From the NCBI GenBank assembly GCA_031549685.1, contig JAVBPG010000029.1, forward strand, positions 1 to 46,803: a stretch of DNA of 46,803 nucleotides, in the 5' to 3' direction. Within the stretch, counting starts at the first letter, position 1. Each line of letters starts with the position of its first letter. The DNA is from JAITMY01 sp031549685. GTDB taxonomy: Bacteria; Bacteroidota; Bacteroidia; Bacteroidales; UBA932. The notes beneath the pieces are model-generated. The model searched no databases, was not told the origin of the DNA, and was given only the letters and a program-made list of their open reading frames with translations. The translations under genes and the position numbers were made by a program. This document shows positions 30,332-38,449 of the stretch, piece by piece.

Positions 30332-33300
30332 ATGAAAATATACGAAACCGCGGTCCGAAAACCGGTATCTACCGCACTCATATTTATAGCGGCCATTGTG
30401 TTGGGGGTGTTCTCGTTCAGCAAGCTGTCCATCGACCTGTACCCCGACATGGATATTCCCACCATCAGCGTGTTTACCACCTACTCGGGGGCCAGCGCCG
30501 CCGATATTGAAACCAACATCACCCGTCCGCTCGAGGACCAGCTGAACACGGTAAACAACCTGAAGAAGATTACCTCCACCTCGCAGGACAACCTCTCGCT
30601 CATTTCGGTGGAGTTTGAGTGGGGAACCAACCTCGACGAGGCCTCGAACGATATGCGCGATGTGATTAGCCGCGTGGAGCGCTCGCTTCCCGAGAACGCC
30701 GACCGTCCGCAGCTGTTCCGCTTCAGCATGAGCATGATCCCCATTCTCTTCCTTTCGGCCACGGCCGAGGAGAGCTACGGCGCCCTGTACAAAATTCTGG
30801 ACGAAAAAATTGCGCAGCCGCTCAACCGCATCAACGGCGTGGGCTCGGTGTCCATCAGCGGTGCGCCGGTGCGCGAGGTGCAGGTCAACGTTGACCCGCG
30901 CAAGATTGAGGCCTACGGCTTGAGCGTGGAGCAGATCGGCGCCCTCATTGCGCAGGAAAACTCGAACATTCCCGCCGGCAACATCGACATTGGTCGGGAA
31001 AACTTTTCCATCCGTACGCAGGGCGAATTTTCGAGCAGCGACCAGCTCAAGAATTTGGTAATTAGCCGCGCCGGAGGAAAGGAGATTCGCCTGTCGGATG
31101 TGGCGGTGATAAAGGATACCATTGAAAAGGTAACCATGGAGCAGCGCATTGACGGCTACAAGGGCGCGCAGATTGTGATACAAAAGCAGAGCGGCGCCAA
31201 CTCGGTGGCCATTGCCAAGGCCATTATGAAGGCCTTGCCCCAGCTCGAAAAAACGCTTCCCCCGGACGTTAAAATCAGCGTGCTGATGGACACCACCACC
31301 TACATTACCAACAGCATCAACAGCCTTAGCGAAACGGTAATGTACGCCTTCCTGTTTGTGATACTGGTGGTGCTCTTCTTCCTTGGCCGCTGGAGGGCAA
31401 CGCTCATCATCATTTGCACCATCCCCGTGTCGCTTATCACGGCGTTTATTTACCTGTTTGCCACGGGCGGTACGCTCAACATCATTTCGCTCAGCTCGCT
31501 CTCCATAGCCATTGGCCTGGTGGTGGACGACGCCATTGTGGTGCTCGAAAACATTTCGTCGCACATGGACAGGGGCAGCTCGTCCAAGGAGGCGTCCATC
31601 TACGCCACCAACGAGGTGTGGCTGGCCGTTATTGCCACCTCGCTCACGCTGGTGGCCGTGTTCTTCCCGCTCACCATGGTAACGGGCATTGCCGGTATTA
31701 TGTTTAAGCAGCTGGGCTGGATTGTAACCATTGTGGTGCTGGTATCCACGGCGGCGGCCATTACCCTCACGCCCATGATGTCGGCGCTCATGCTCAAGTC
31801 GCAGCAGGCGCACACCTACAAGGGCCTGGGCATTTTATTTAAGCCGGTTGACAAATTTTTGGATGGCCTCGACAACTTTTACGCCCGCATGCTCACGTGG
31901 GCGGTGCGCCACCGCGCGGTGGTGGTGGTGGGCGCTGCGCTCATTTTCATTGCGAGCTTATTCCTGCTAACGCGTGTGCCCACGGAGTTTTTCCCGCAGT
32001 CCGACAACGGGCAGATAGCGGTAATGGTGGAGCTGCCGCAGGGCGTAAACCTTGACTACTCGCGGGGCATAACGAAGGAAGTTGAGGCTGTGTTTACGGC
32101 CAACTATCCCGAGATTGCAACCATTGCCTCAAGCGTGGGTGCCGCCGGTACCAGCAGCAACATTTGGGCGGCCATGAGCAAAAACGGCAACCAGATTATT
32201 AACTATACCATTCGTTTGAAGGGAGTTAAGGAGCGCCAGCGCTCCATGTTCGAAATCGGCGACCTGATGCGTGCCGACCTGAACAAAATTCCCGAAATAA
32301 AAAAGTATACCGTAACCCCCGGCGGCGGCATGGGTGGCGGCATGGGTGGCAGCAATACGGTGGACGTAAAAATATTTGGCCACGACTTTGATGTAACCAA
32401 CAAGCTGGCCTTTGAGCTGCGCGACAAAATAAGCCAGGAGGTGTACGGCACGCGCGACGTTACCGTGAGCCGCGAGGATATGCAGGCCGAATACCGCGTG
32501 GAGTTCGACCGGCAAAAGCTTTCACAGTTCGGGCTCAACACCGTTACGGCGGCCACCTACGTGCGCAACCGCATCAACGGGCTTACGGCCACCAAGTACC
32601 GCGAGGATGGCGATGAGTACAATATTATGGTGCGCTACGACGAGCCCTTCCGCAAATCGCTGGAGGATGTTGAAAATATTGTGCTGTACAGCCCCACCTC
32701 GGGCAAGGGCATAAAGCTCAAGGAGTTGGGTAGCGTGGTTGAATACTTTACCCCGCCCACCATCCAGCGTGAGGATCGCCAGCGCCTGATTACCGTTCAG
32801 TCATCCATGTACGGCGCCGCGCTGGGCGAGGTGGCCGCAGGCATTCAAAAGGTGGTGGACAAAACCGACATCCCGCAGGGCGTTAGCGTAACCATTGGCG
32901 GCGCCTACGAAGACCAGCAGGAGTCGTTTTCCGACCTCATAACCCTGCTCCTGCTCATCATTATGCTGGTGTACATTGTTATGGCCACGCAGTTCGAATC
33001 GCTGCGCGAGCCGTTTATCATCATGTTTGCCGTGCCCTTTGCCTTTACCGGCGTATTTCTGGCCCTGTGGCTTACCAACACGGCGCTGGGCATCATAGCC
33101 CTCATCGGCGCCATTATGCTGGTGGGCATTGTGGTTAAAAACGGCATTGTGATGGTGGACTTCACCAACCTGCAGCGCGAGCGCGGGCTCTCGCTCAACC
33201 AGGCGGTAATTACGGCCGGCAAGTCGCGCCTGCGCCCCGTGCTCATGACCACGCTGACCACCATTTTGGGTATGGTGCCGCTGGCCATCGGCTCGGGCGA

Positions 33301-33487
33301 AGGATCCGAAATCTGGAAGCCCATGGGCGTGGCCGTTATCGGCGGGCTGAGCTTCTCCACCGTGCTTACGCTCATTGTGGTGCCTGTTATATACTCCATG
33401 TTTGGCGTGGGCAAAATGAAGAAGGAGCGCAAGGAGCGCCAGCAAAGCCAGGGCGACGGACGGGTGCGCAAGGTGCATGCGGTGTAA
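30332..33487 (+). CDS. RND-family multidrug efflux pump, inner-membrane subunit
   Basis: A 1051-residue proton-driven pump of the AcrB/MexB kind, in the hydrophobe-exporting branch. Twelve membrane segments are expected; the first is at about 11-30, and the central block around 335-555 and the end block from about 870 are clear. The proton-relay pair is in GLVVDDAIVVLENI (about 400-413). Porter domains lie between TM1-TM2 and TM7-TM8. A glycine-rich stretch (PGGGMGGGMGGS, near 664-675; DNA 32320-32352) sits in the second porter domain and is absent from most family members. The charged C-terminus KKERKERQQSQGDGRVRK is cytoplasmic. It closes the tetR-tolC-adaptor operon; substrates are unknown. 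Confidence 0.95.
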   Translation: MKIYETAVRKPVSTALIFIAAIVLGVFSFSKLSIDLYPDMDIPTISVFTTYSGASAADIETNITRPLEDQLNTVNNLKKITSTSQDNLSLISVEFEWGTNLDEASNDMRDVISRVERSLPENADRPQLFRFSMSMIPILFLSATAEESYGALYKILDEKIAQPLNRINGVGSVSISGAPVREVQVNVDPRKIEAYGLSVEQIGALIAQENSNIPAGNIDIGRENFSIRTQGEFSSSDQLKNLVISRAGGKEIRLSDVAVIKDTIEKVTMEQRIDGYKGAQIVIQKQSGANSVAIAKAIMKALPQLEKTLPPDVKISVLMDTTTYITNSINSLSETVMYAFLFVILVVLFFLGRWRATLIIICTIPVSLITAFIYLFATGGTLNIISLSSLSIAIGLVVDDAIVVLENISSHMDRGSSSKEASIYATNEVWLAVIATSLTLVAVFFPLTMVTGIAGIMFKQLGWIVTIVVLVSTAAAITLTPMMSALMLKSQQAHTYKGLGILFKPVDKFLDGLDNFYARMLTWAVRHRAVVVVGAALIFIASLFLLTRVPTEFFPQSDNGQIAVMVELPQGVNLDYSRGITKEVEAVFTANYPEIATIASSVGAAGTSSNIWAAMSKNGNQIINYTIRLKGVKERQRSMFEIGDLMRADLNKIPEIKKYTVTPGGGMGGGMGGSNTVDVKIFGHDFDVTNKLAFELRDKISQEVYGTRDVTVSREDMQAEYRVEFDRQKLSQFGLNTVTAATYVRNRINGLTATKYREDGDEYNIMVRYDEPFRKSLEDVENIVLYSPTSGKGIKLKELGSVVEYFTPPTIQREDRQRLITVQSSMYGAALGEVAAGIQKVVDKTDIPQGVSVTIGGAYEDQQESFSDLITLLLLIIMLVYIVMATQFESLREPFIIMFAVPFAFTGVFLALWLTNTALGIIALIGAIMLVGIVVKNGIVMVDFTNLQRERGLSLNQAVITAGKSRLRPVLMTTLTTILGMVPLAIGSGEGSEIWKPMGVAVIGGLSFSTVLTLIVVPVIYSMFGVGKMKKERKERQQSQGDGRVRKVHAV

Positions 33488-33499
33488 AAAAAGAAGCCT

Positions 33500-33534
33500 C
33501 TCCCCCGGCCCCTCTCCCAAGGAGAGGGGGAGGA
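33500..33534. repeat. CCTCTCCC hairpin repeat
   Basis: CCCCTCTCC-CAA-GGAGAGGGG (33509-33529) with flanking CCTCTCCCCCGG. This type of pyrimidine/purine hairpin is found between genes in many bacteria; here it lies directly after the RND gene. Confidence 0.7.
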
Positions 33535-33599
33535 GGGCAGCAAGCTTGTAAGTTTTTCATATATAAATTAAAAATCTAATAAAACAGTTCAACCTTACT

Positions 33600-33657
33600 G
33601 AAGGAGGACTTGCGCCAAGGCAAGGCCTCCCCTTAGGGGAGGATATAGGAGGGGCTT
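33600..33657. repeat. CCTCCCC/GGGGAGG hairpin before the PII-like gene
   Basis: CCTCCCC (33626-33632), TTA, GGGGAGG (33636-33642). The tail GGAGGGG just before ATG 33659 could double as a ribosome-binding site. Confidence 0.65.
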
Positions 33658-33658
33658 T

Positions 33659-33952
33659 ATGAAAGCAGTATTCATATCATACAACCAAGCGCTCACCGAC
33701 CGCGTGGACGCCATTCTCGACCGCGAAAACATACGCGGCTTCAGCATGTGGGAAACCACCTTTGGACGGGGCAGCAACGGCGGAGAGCCGCACATGGGCA
33801 CCCACACCTGGCCCGCCATGAACAGCTCCATACTGACCATTGTGGACGATGGTCAGGTGGAGGATTTGCTTAACGCGCTGCGCGACCTCGATAGCGAAAT
33901 CGAGCGCCAGGGCCTGCGCGCCTTTGTGTGGAACGTGGAGCAGGGCCTGTAG
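33659..33952 (+). CDS. small PII-like protein downstream of the RND pump
   Basis: A 97-residue soluble protein. It begins MKAVFISYNQALTDRVDAILDRENIRGFSMWE and continues with GTHTWPAMNSSILTIVDDGQVEDLLNALRDLDSE. The strand-helix-strand pattern, with a ligand-side loop rich in Gly and His (GRGSNGGEPHMGTHTWP, 38-54), resembles the ferredoxin-like PII/DUF3240 group. Proteins of that kind are often coded right after heavy-metal or drug RND pumps. A role in sensing a pump substrate or in binding the pump is possible, but no ligand is known to me. The 171 bases before it hold two dispersed hairpins, so linkage to the pump transcript is likely but not certain. Confidence 0.65.
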   Translation: MKAVFISYNQALTDRVDAILDRENIRGFSMWETTFGRGSNGGEPHMGTHTWPAMNSSILTIVDDGQVEDLLNALRDLDSEIERQGLRAFVWNVEQGL

Positions 33953-33997
33953 CCCGTTAGCCCCAAGCAGCCACAATACAAATTAACTTTTTTTGTA

Positions 33998-34027
33998 TTG
34001 ACAGAGGGCAAAACGACCGTACCTTTG
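33998..34027 (+). promoter_or_regulatory. promoter of the small lipoprotein gene
   Basis: TTG (33998-34000), 19 bases, TACCTTTG (34020-34027). Good consensus, 36 bases before ATG 34064. Confidence 0.7.
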
Positions 34028-34063
34028 TCGCTCGAAATTTTGAAACAATTAAAATAAATTTTT

Positions 34064-34558
34064 ATGAAAATGAGAAAAATTCTGGCCATGCTGATGATGG
34101 CCGCAGCGACCACCGCAATGGTTAGCTCGTGCAATAAGGATGATGACGGCGAAAAGGTTGATGCAAAAAAGGAAGATTTGATAGGCTCCTACTCGGGCAG
34201 CGTTTCTGTGGCCATGGGGAGCATAGATGTTGGCTGGGCTATTACGCCAGCTTCGCTTACAAGTCTCGACACCATGTTAATTACTACAGGAACGTTTAAT
34301 ATTCCTATAGGACAAGGGGTTCCTATGATGCTTGTGCTAAAGGCATGTAATATTACAACTTCCGGCGAGCAAGTACTTTTTGACATTGCGCAGCAATCGG
34401 CAACTACCGCAATGGGCGCGCTAAGCCTATCTGGTCAAGGCACCTATAACGCCTCGACAAAAAAAGTAAATGTTCAAACCTCGGGCACGATGGTTACCCC
34501 ACAACAAACGATGCCTTTTGCCGTAGGCCTCAATGGTCAAAAATTAGCAGATGATTAA
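34064..34558 (+). CDS. small secreted lipoprotein of unknown function
   Basis: A 164-residue lipoprotein. The signal ends MVSS-C (residue 23), followed by NKDDDGEK, an acidic stretch typical for export to the cell surface. The mature part is beta-rich and probably a calycin-like or small beta-barrel fold: strands around LIGSYSGSVSVAMGS, TGTFNIPIG, LSGQGTYNASTKKVNV. Patterns of this kind occur in Bacteroidota lipocalin-like proteins, but I cannot assign a family. It has a consensus promoter and its own terminator, so it is a single-gene unit. ATG 34064 and ATG 34070 are both possible. Confidence 0.75.
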   Translation: MKMRKILAMLMMAAATTAMVSSCNKDDDGEKVDAKKEDLIGSYSGSVSVAMGSIDVGWAITPASLTSLDTMLITTGTFNIPIGQGVPMMLVLKACNITTSGEQVLFDIAQQSATTAMGALSLSGQGTYNASTKKVNVQTSGTMVTPQQTMPFAVGLNGQKLADD

Positions 34559-34576
34559 CCATTAGCTTAATATGTA

Positions 34577-34607
34577 AAAAAGCGCTCCTCGCAAGGGAGC
34601 GTTTTTT
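34577..34607 (+). terminator. terminator of the small lipoprotein gene
   Basis: CGCTCC (34583-34588) / GGAGCG (34596-34601), with A-run before and T6 after, so it works in both directions. Confidence 0.8.
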
Positions 34608-34639
34608 GTTTGGCGGCGCACCCCGGCGCAAGTTTTTCC

Positions 34640-34670
34640 TTGACACGGCGCCAAAAAAACGGTATATTTG
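34640..34670 (+). promoter_or_regulatory. promoter of the PCMD lipoprotein gene
   Basis: TTG (34640-34642), 20 bases, TATATTTG (34663-34670). Supports ATG 34696 and excludes the longer in-frame start at 34606. Confidence 0.75.
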
Positions 34671-34695
34671 CGCTGCAAAACCAAGAAAAATCAAA

Positions 34696-35793
34696 ATGCG
34701 ATATACTAAACAGCTGGTCATATTTGCCGCCATGGCCATAGCCGTGAGCTCCTGCGGCAAAAAGGACGAACCCGCCAACGTGGAGGCCGAAATAGTGTCC
34801 TTCAACATCGATAAAAGCATGCAGCGCTCGTGCGATGTGGGCAACGGCTTTGTCAACGTGTTTGTGCGAAAAACCGAGGGCCCCTACATGGAGGCAACTC
34901 CCACCATTGAGGTTTCAAAGGGGGCAAGCATCGCACCGGCTTCGGGGCAAATGGTGCGCTTTGAGCGCTCCACCACGGACACCAGCGAGTACGTGGCCCA
35001 TTACACCATAACCTCCGAAAATGGGCAGAGCGTAAAAGACTACAAGGTTACGCTCATACCGCCCATCCGCAACTACCTTTTTTCGTTCGATAAGTGGACT
35101 TTGTCCGAAACGGGCAGCGCCAGCTACTACCTGCCGGAGGATACCAAGTGGGCAACAGGAAATGCCGCCGTGGCCATTTACATGGGAAAGGATCCGAGTA
35201 AATATCCAGCATCCTACACCGATGTGGCGGTTTCGGGGCGCGCCGCTAAGCTGCAAACCGTCATGGGGGCTACCTTTGCGGGAGTACCCATTGCCGCCGG
35301 AAACCTCTTCTGGGGCAACTTTAAAACCGATAATATTTTTGGCGACAAGCTTACGTTTACCCGCTTTGGCCAGCCCTTCGACCAAAAACCCAAAACGCTG
35401 AAGGGACACTACCAGTATAAATCGGGGGAGAAGTTTACCGATAAAAATAACAACGAGGTGGACGGAAGGGTGGACTCCTGCTTTATTTACGCCATCTTTT
35501 TTGAGAGCGACGAAGGCGGCACCACGCTTGATGGGCACAACATTCAAACCTCCGACCGCATTGTAGCCAAGGCGCTAATGCCGAGCGTGAGCACGGTGGG
35601 CAGCAGCTACACTCCGTTCAGCATTCCGTTTGTGTACGACCCCGCTAAGGAGGCGCAAATAGATTTTGTGAACAAATACTACCGTCTGGCCATAGTGTTT
35701 ACCTCAAGCAAAAGCGGAGGCACGTTTGAAGGAGCCATCGGCAGCACGCTGCTGGTAGACGAGGTTACGCTGGAGTGCTACGAAGAGAATTAG
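34696..35793 (+). CDS. lipoprotein with PCMD domain
   Basis: A 365-residue lipoprotein. The signal peptide ends AVSS-C (residue 18) and is followed by GKKDEP, fitting surface display. After an N-terminal beta domain (about 25-115, containing FVRKTEGPYMEATPTIEVSKGASI and TSENGQSVKDYKVTL), the rest reads as a PCMD (putative carbohydrate metabolism) domain. It opens with FSFDKWTL and has YYLPEDTKWATGNAAVAIYMG, TDNIFGDKLTFTRFGQPF, LKGHYQYKSGE, FIYAIFFESDEGG, then ends FEGAIGSTLLVDEVTLECYEEN. The fold is a jelly roll like carbohydrate-binding modules; actual binding is not shown. It is followed 201 bases later by a PorT-like barrel gene, which may be its outer-membrane partner. Confidence 0.85.
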   Translation: MRYTKQLVIFAAMAIAVSSCGKKDEPANVEAEIVSFNIDKSMQRSCDVGNGFVNVFVRKTEGPYMEATPTIEVSKGASIAPASGQMVRFERSTTDTSEYVAHYTITSENGQSVKDYKVTLIPPIRNYLFSFDKWTLSETGSASYYLPEDTKWATGNAAVAIYMGKDPSKYPASYTDVAVSGRAAKLQTVMGATFAGVPIAAGNLFWGNFKTDNIFGDKLTFTRFGQPFDQKPKTLKGHYQYKSGEKFTDKNNNEVDGRVDSCFIYAIFFESDEGGTTLDGHNIQTSDRIVAKALMPSVSTVGSSYTPFSIPFVYDPAKEAQIDFVNKYYRLAIVFTSSKSGGTFEGAIGSTLLVDEVTLECYEEN

Positions 35794-35812
35794 GGAGTGC
35801 GCTTGCGATGAG

Positions 35813-35842
35813 ATGTCTCTCCGCCAGCCGGCGGAGAGACAT
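35813..35842. repeat. 13-bp perfect hairpin
   Basis: ATGTCTCTCCGCC, loop AGCC, GGCGGAGAGACAT. No T run, so probably a dispersed repeat rather than a terminator. Confidence 0.7.
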
Positions 35843-35923
35843 GACGAGCGTGTAAGTTGTTAGGAAGGGGAGGAGATGGGGATGGCAAAGCCGTCCCCAC
35901 CTCCTCCCAAAAATTCTTGTCGC

Positions 35924-35961
35924 CGTCATTTCGAACGTAGCGTAGCGAAGAGAGAAATCTC
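35924..35961. repeat. single half-element, CGTCAT...ATCTC
   Basis: CGTCATTTCGAACGTAGCGT...GAGAAATCTC: has the TGTCAT-like start and ATCTC end of a half-element but no partner half follows. Lies between the PCMD and barrel genes. Confidence 0.6.
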
Positions 35962-35994
35962 TTCGCAAAGAATTACGAATTAAAAAAGAATCTT

Positions 35995-36726
35995 ATGATC
36001 AAAAAACTTACCGTTTTTGCGCTAATGCTTTTGTGCGTCAACGCCCTTTTTGCCGCCGAGGGCTTCGACTATCGTCTGCGCGCAGGCATTAGCATTGGCG
36101 GCACATCGCCCTTAGGTTTGCCTGCCGAAATTCGGACAATAGAGGGCTACAGCCCATCGCTCGTTCCCTCTATCGAGGGCAACGTGCACTACTTTGTATC
36201 CAAGCCGTGGGGTGTAACTACAGGCCTGCGCCTGGAGTATAAGGGCATGCACACCACCGCTGCCGTGCAGCAGTGGTACGTTACCATGAACGTGAGCAAC
36301 GGCGACCAACCCGGCGAGGCGCAGGGCTACTTTACGGGCACGGTAAAAACCAACTCGGTAAACGGCTACCTTACCATTCCCGTTATTTTTACCTACGATT
36401 TGGGCGAGAAGTGGCGGTTTGGTGTTGGCGGCTTTGCCTCATTTGATTTTGACCGCAACTTTACCGGCGAGGCCAAAGACGGCTACCTGTACAACGTGGC
36501 CTCCGGGCGCACGGCGGTGGAGTCGGCCAGCTACAACTTTTCCGATGATGTGCGCTACTTCGATTTTGGTGCGCAGCTGGCGGTGGATTGGCGGGTGTTC
36601 GAGCGGCTTGCCGTATCGGCGCAGTTTGCGTGGAGCGCAACGCCCATTTTTCAGAGCGATTTTCACAACGTAACCTATAAGCTGTATAATATTTACGGCA
36701 ACGTGGGGTTTGCCTACCTTTTTTAA
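35995..36726 (+). CDS. PorT-like outer-membrane beta-barrel protein
   Basis: A 243-residue protein with a signal peptide (1-20, ending NALFA) and about eight amphipathic strands: FDYRLRAGISIGG, SIEGNVHYFV, GVTTGLRLEYKGM, VNGYLTIPVIFTYDL, WRFGVGGFASFDF, FDFGAQLAVDWRVF, LAVSAQFAWSATPIF and YNIYGNVGFAYLF. The last residue is Phe, as expected for insertion by the Bam complex. It fits the outer-membrane beta-barrel family that includes PorT, but I would not call it PorT of the T9SS. The gene follows the PCMD lipoprotein on the same strand and may be co-transcribed. Convergent with ilvA across a long terminator. Confidence 0.82.
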   Translation: MIKKLTVFALMLLCVNALFAAEGFDYRLRAGISIGGTSPLGLPAEIRTIEGYSPSLVPSIEGNVHYFVSKPWGVTTGLRLEYKGMHTTAAVQQWYVTMNVSNGDQPGEAQGYFTGTVKTNSVNGYLTIPVIFTYDLGEKWRFGVGGFASFDFDRNFTGEAKDGYLYNVASGRTAVESASYNFSDDVRYFDFGAQLAVDWRVFERLAVSAQFAWSATPIFQSDFHNVTYKLYNIYGNVGFAYLF

Positions 36727-36735
36727 GGAAATAAA

Positions 36736-36811
36736 AGATTAGAAAGGGTTATAGAGGAAAAGGAAAAGAGGCTTTGATGGCCTCTTTTTCATTTCTTATC
36801 CTTTCTAATCT
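36736..36811. terminator. bidirectional terminator between barrel gene and ilvA
   Basis: Outer arms AGATTAGAAAGG (36736-36747) and CCTTTCTAATCT (36800-36811); inner stem AAAAGAGGC / GCCTCTTTT (36764-36788). A-rich and T-rich flanks allow use from either side. Confidence 0.8.
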
Positions 36812-36820
36812 TTCCTTTTC

Positions 36821-38068
36821 TTACGTCAAAAACTGAAATAAATCCTGCTGGTCGTTGATGTACTCGTACCTGATTTTTCGCTCCTTCATGCGCGCCAGCA
36901 AGCTTTCGAAGTCGGCCTTTTGCTTTACCTCAATGCCAATAACGGCGGGGCCCTTTTCGCGGAAGTGCTTTTTCTTGTACTCAAAGTGCGTAATGTCGTC
37001 GTTGGGGCCGAGCACAAACTCCAGGAACTCGCGCAGGGCTCCGGCGCGCTGCGGGAAGCGGATTACAAAGTAGTGCTTCAGCCCTTCGTACAGCAGCGAG
37101 CGCTCCTTGATTTCCTCCATGCGCGTAATGTCGTTGTTGCTGCCGCTCACAATGCACGCCACGGTTTTTCCCTTGATTTGCTTTTTGTAGAAATCTAATG
37201 CTGAAATAGATATGCCTCCTGCCGGCTCTACCACAATGGCACTTTCGTTGTAAAGTTGAAGAATAGTGGAGCAGATTTTTCCCTCGGGCACCAGCACAAT
37301 ATCGTCCAGCACCTCCTTGCAAATGTTGAACGTGAGCTCGCCCGCGCGCCTTACGGCCACGCCATCGGCAAAGGTGTCGATGTCGCACAGCGTAACAATT
37401 TGGTTGGCGTCAATGGCGGCCTTCATGCTGGCCGCGCCCACGGGCTCCACGCCAATAATTTTGGTTTCGGGGCTAATGTTTTTGAACACACTGCCCACAC
37501 CCGCCGCCAATCCGCCGCCGCCAATGGGCACAAACAGGTAGTCGATGGGCTGGTCGGCATCGTTCAAAATATCGAGGCCTACGGTGGCTTGCCCCTCAAT
37601 TACTTTTTCGTCGTCAAACGGATGGATGAAGGTGCTCTTGTGCTCGTCGCAGTACTTCACGGCCTCGGCAAAAGCGTCGTCAAAGGTATCGCCCACCGAT
37701 ACGATTTCGATGTTGCCTTTGCCAAACATTTTTACCTGCTTTACCTTTTGGTTGGGCGTGGGCGTGGGCATAAAAATGGTGCCCTTAATGCCCAGCGCCA
37801 GGCAGGCAAAAGCCACGCCCTGCGCATGGTTGCCGGCGCTGGCGCACACCACTCCGGCGGCCAGCTGCGCCTTGGTCAGCGAGGCGATTTTGTTGTACGC
37901 GCCGCGAATTTTGTACGAGCGCACCATTTGCAAATCCTCGCGCTTGAGCAGCACGTTGGCCTCGTACTGTTCGCTCAAGGCCACATTTTTGGCCAGCGGC
38001 GTGTGCTCCACCACGCTGTTGATGCGCTGCCGCGCTTTTTGGATGTCTCGGAGTTGAGGTTTATACAT
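36821..38068 (-). CDS. ilvA: threonine ammonia-lyase
   Basis: A 415-residue PLP enzyme that turns threonine into 2-oxobutanoate and ammonia, the first step to isoleucine. The PLP lysine is Lys53 in VRSYKIRGAYNKI; SAGNHAQGVA binds the carboxylate, and the phosphate-binding loop is PIGGGGLAAG near 183-192. After residue ~335 a single ACT-like domain (HYFVIRFPQRAGALREFLEFVLGPNDDITHFEYKKK) follows, so it is shorter than the ~515-residue E. coli IlvA with two ACT-like domains and matches the single-domain form of ~400-420 residues. It stands alone, away from other branched-chain amino acid genes. Feedback control by isoleucine through the ACT part is likely but not shown. Confidence 0.93.
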   Translation of the reverse strand: MYKPQLRDIQKARQRINSVVEHTPLAKNVALSEQYEANVLLKREDLQMVRSYKIRGAYNKIASLTKAQLAAGVVCASAGNHAQGVAFACLALGIKGTIFMPTPTPNQKVKQVKMFGKGNIEIVSVGDTFDDAFAEAVKYCDEHKSTFIHPFDDEKVIEGQATVGLDILNDADQPIDYLFVPIGGGGLAAGVGSVFKNISPETKIIGVEPVGAASMKAAIDANQIVTLCDIDTFADGVAVRRAGELTFNICKEVLDDIVLVPEGKICSTILQLYNESAIVVEPAGGISISALDFYKKQIKGKTVACIVSGSNNDITRMEEIKERSLLYEGLKHYFVIRFPQRAGALREFLEFVLGPNDDITHFEYKKKHFREKGPAVIGIEVKQKADFESLLARMKERKIRYEYINDQQDLFQFLT

Positions 38069-38449
38069 TTTTATGATGATTTGACACGCAAAGTTTTTCG
38101 TGCGTTGTTACCCTGAGTCCCGCCTTGGCGGGAGGTGCGGCGGGGGACAACCCTCCGCTCAACGCCTGCCCGACTAAATCAGCCCGGCGGGCTTCGATAA
38201 GCTCAGTATGATAACCCACGGTTTTAAAGGCAGCATAACAATTTGTTCAAAAACTCGAGGGTAAAACAGCCAACAAATGTACTACTTTTCTTGCTTTGCT
38301 GATTTTTACTTTTACCGGAATATCTACAACGACTTGTGTCAAAGAGAGATATGATCGGTTGGTTTTATTAAAAAGAGCTGAAAGCCACTATTTACGCAAT
38401 ATTTTTGTACCTTTGCTAGGTATTGTTTTGTAATACACGACACAAACCT
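38069..38449. other. non-coding gap with a compound repeat
   Basis: No gene is supported. 38106-38216 carries a compound repeat that begins TTACCCTGAGTCCCGCC and ends GATAAGCTCAGTATGATAAC, with a perfect CCCGCCTTGGCGGG hairpin at 38119-38132. The rest is AT-rich and leads to the TACCTTTG box of the next gene. Confidence 0.6.
38408..38415 (+). promoter_or_regulatory. promoter -7 element of the GT5-like gene
   Basis: TACCTTTG 34 bases before ATG 38450. No clear -33 TTTG at standard spacing. Confidence 0.6.

Noticed and set aside
30299..31813. 504-codon open frame on the minus strand opposite the RND gene
   Set aside because: Antisense shadow rich in His, Gly and Arg; the RND protein on the other strand is complete.
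35995..36726. Calling the barrel protein PorT of the type IX secretion system
   Set aside because: Only general barrel similarity is visible and no other T9SS machinery gene is nearby.
37256..38116. 286-codon open frame on the plus strand opposite ilvA
   Set aside because: Shadow of a GC-rich conserved gene; no recognisable domain, and ilvA is intact on the minus strand.
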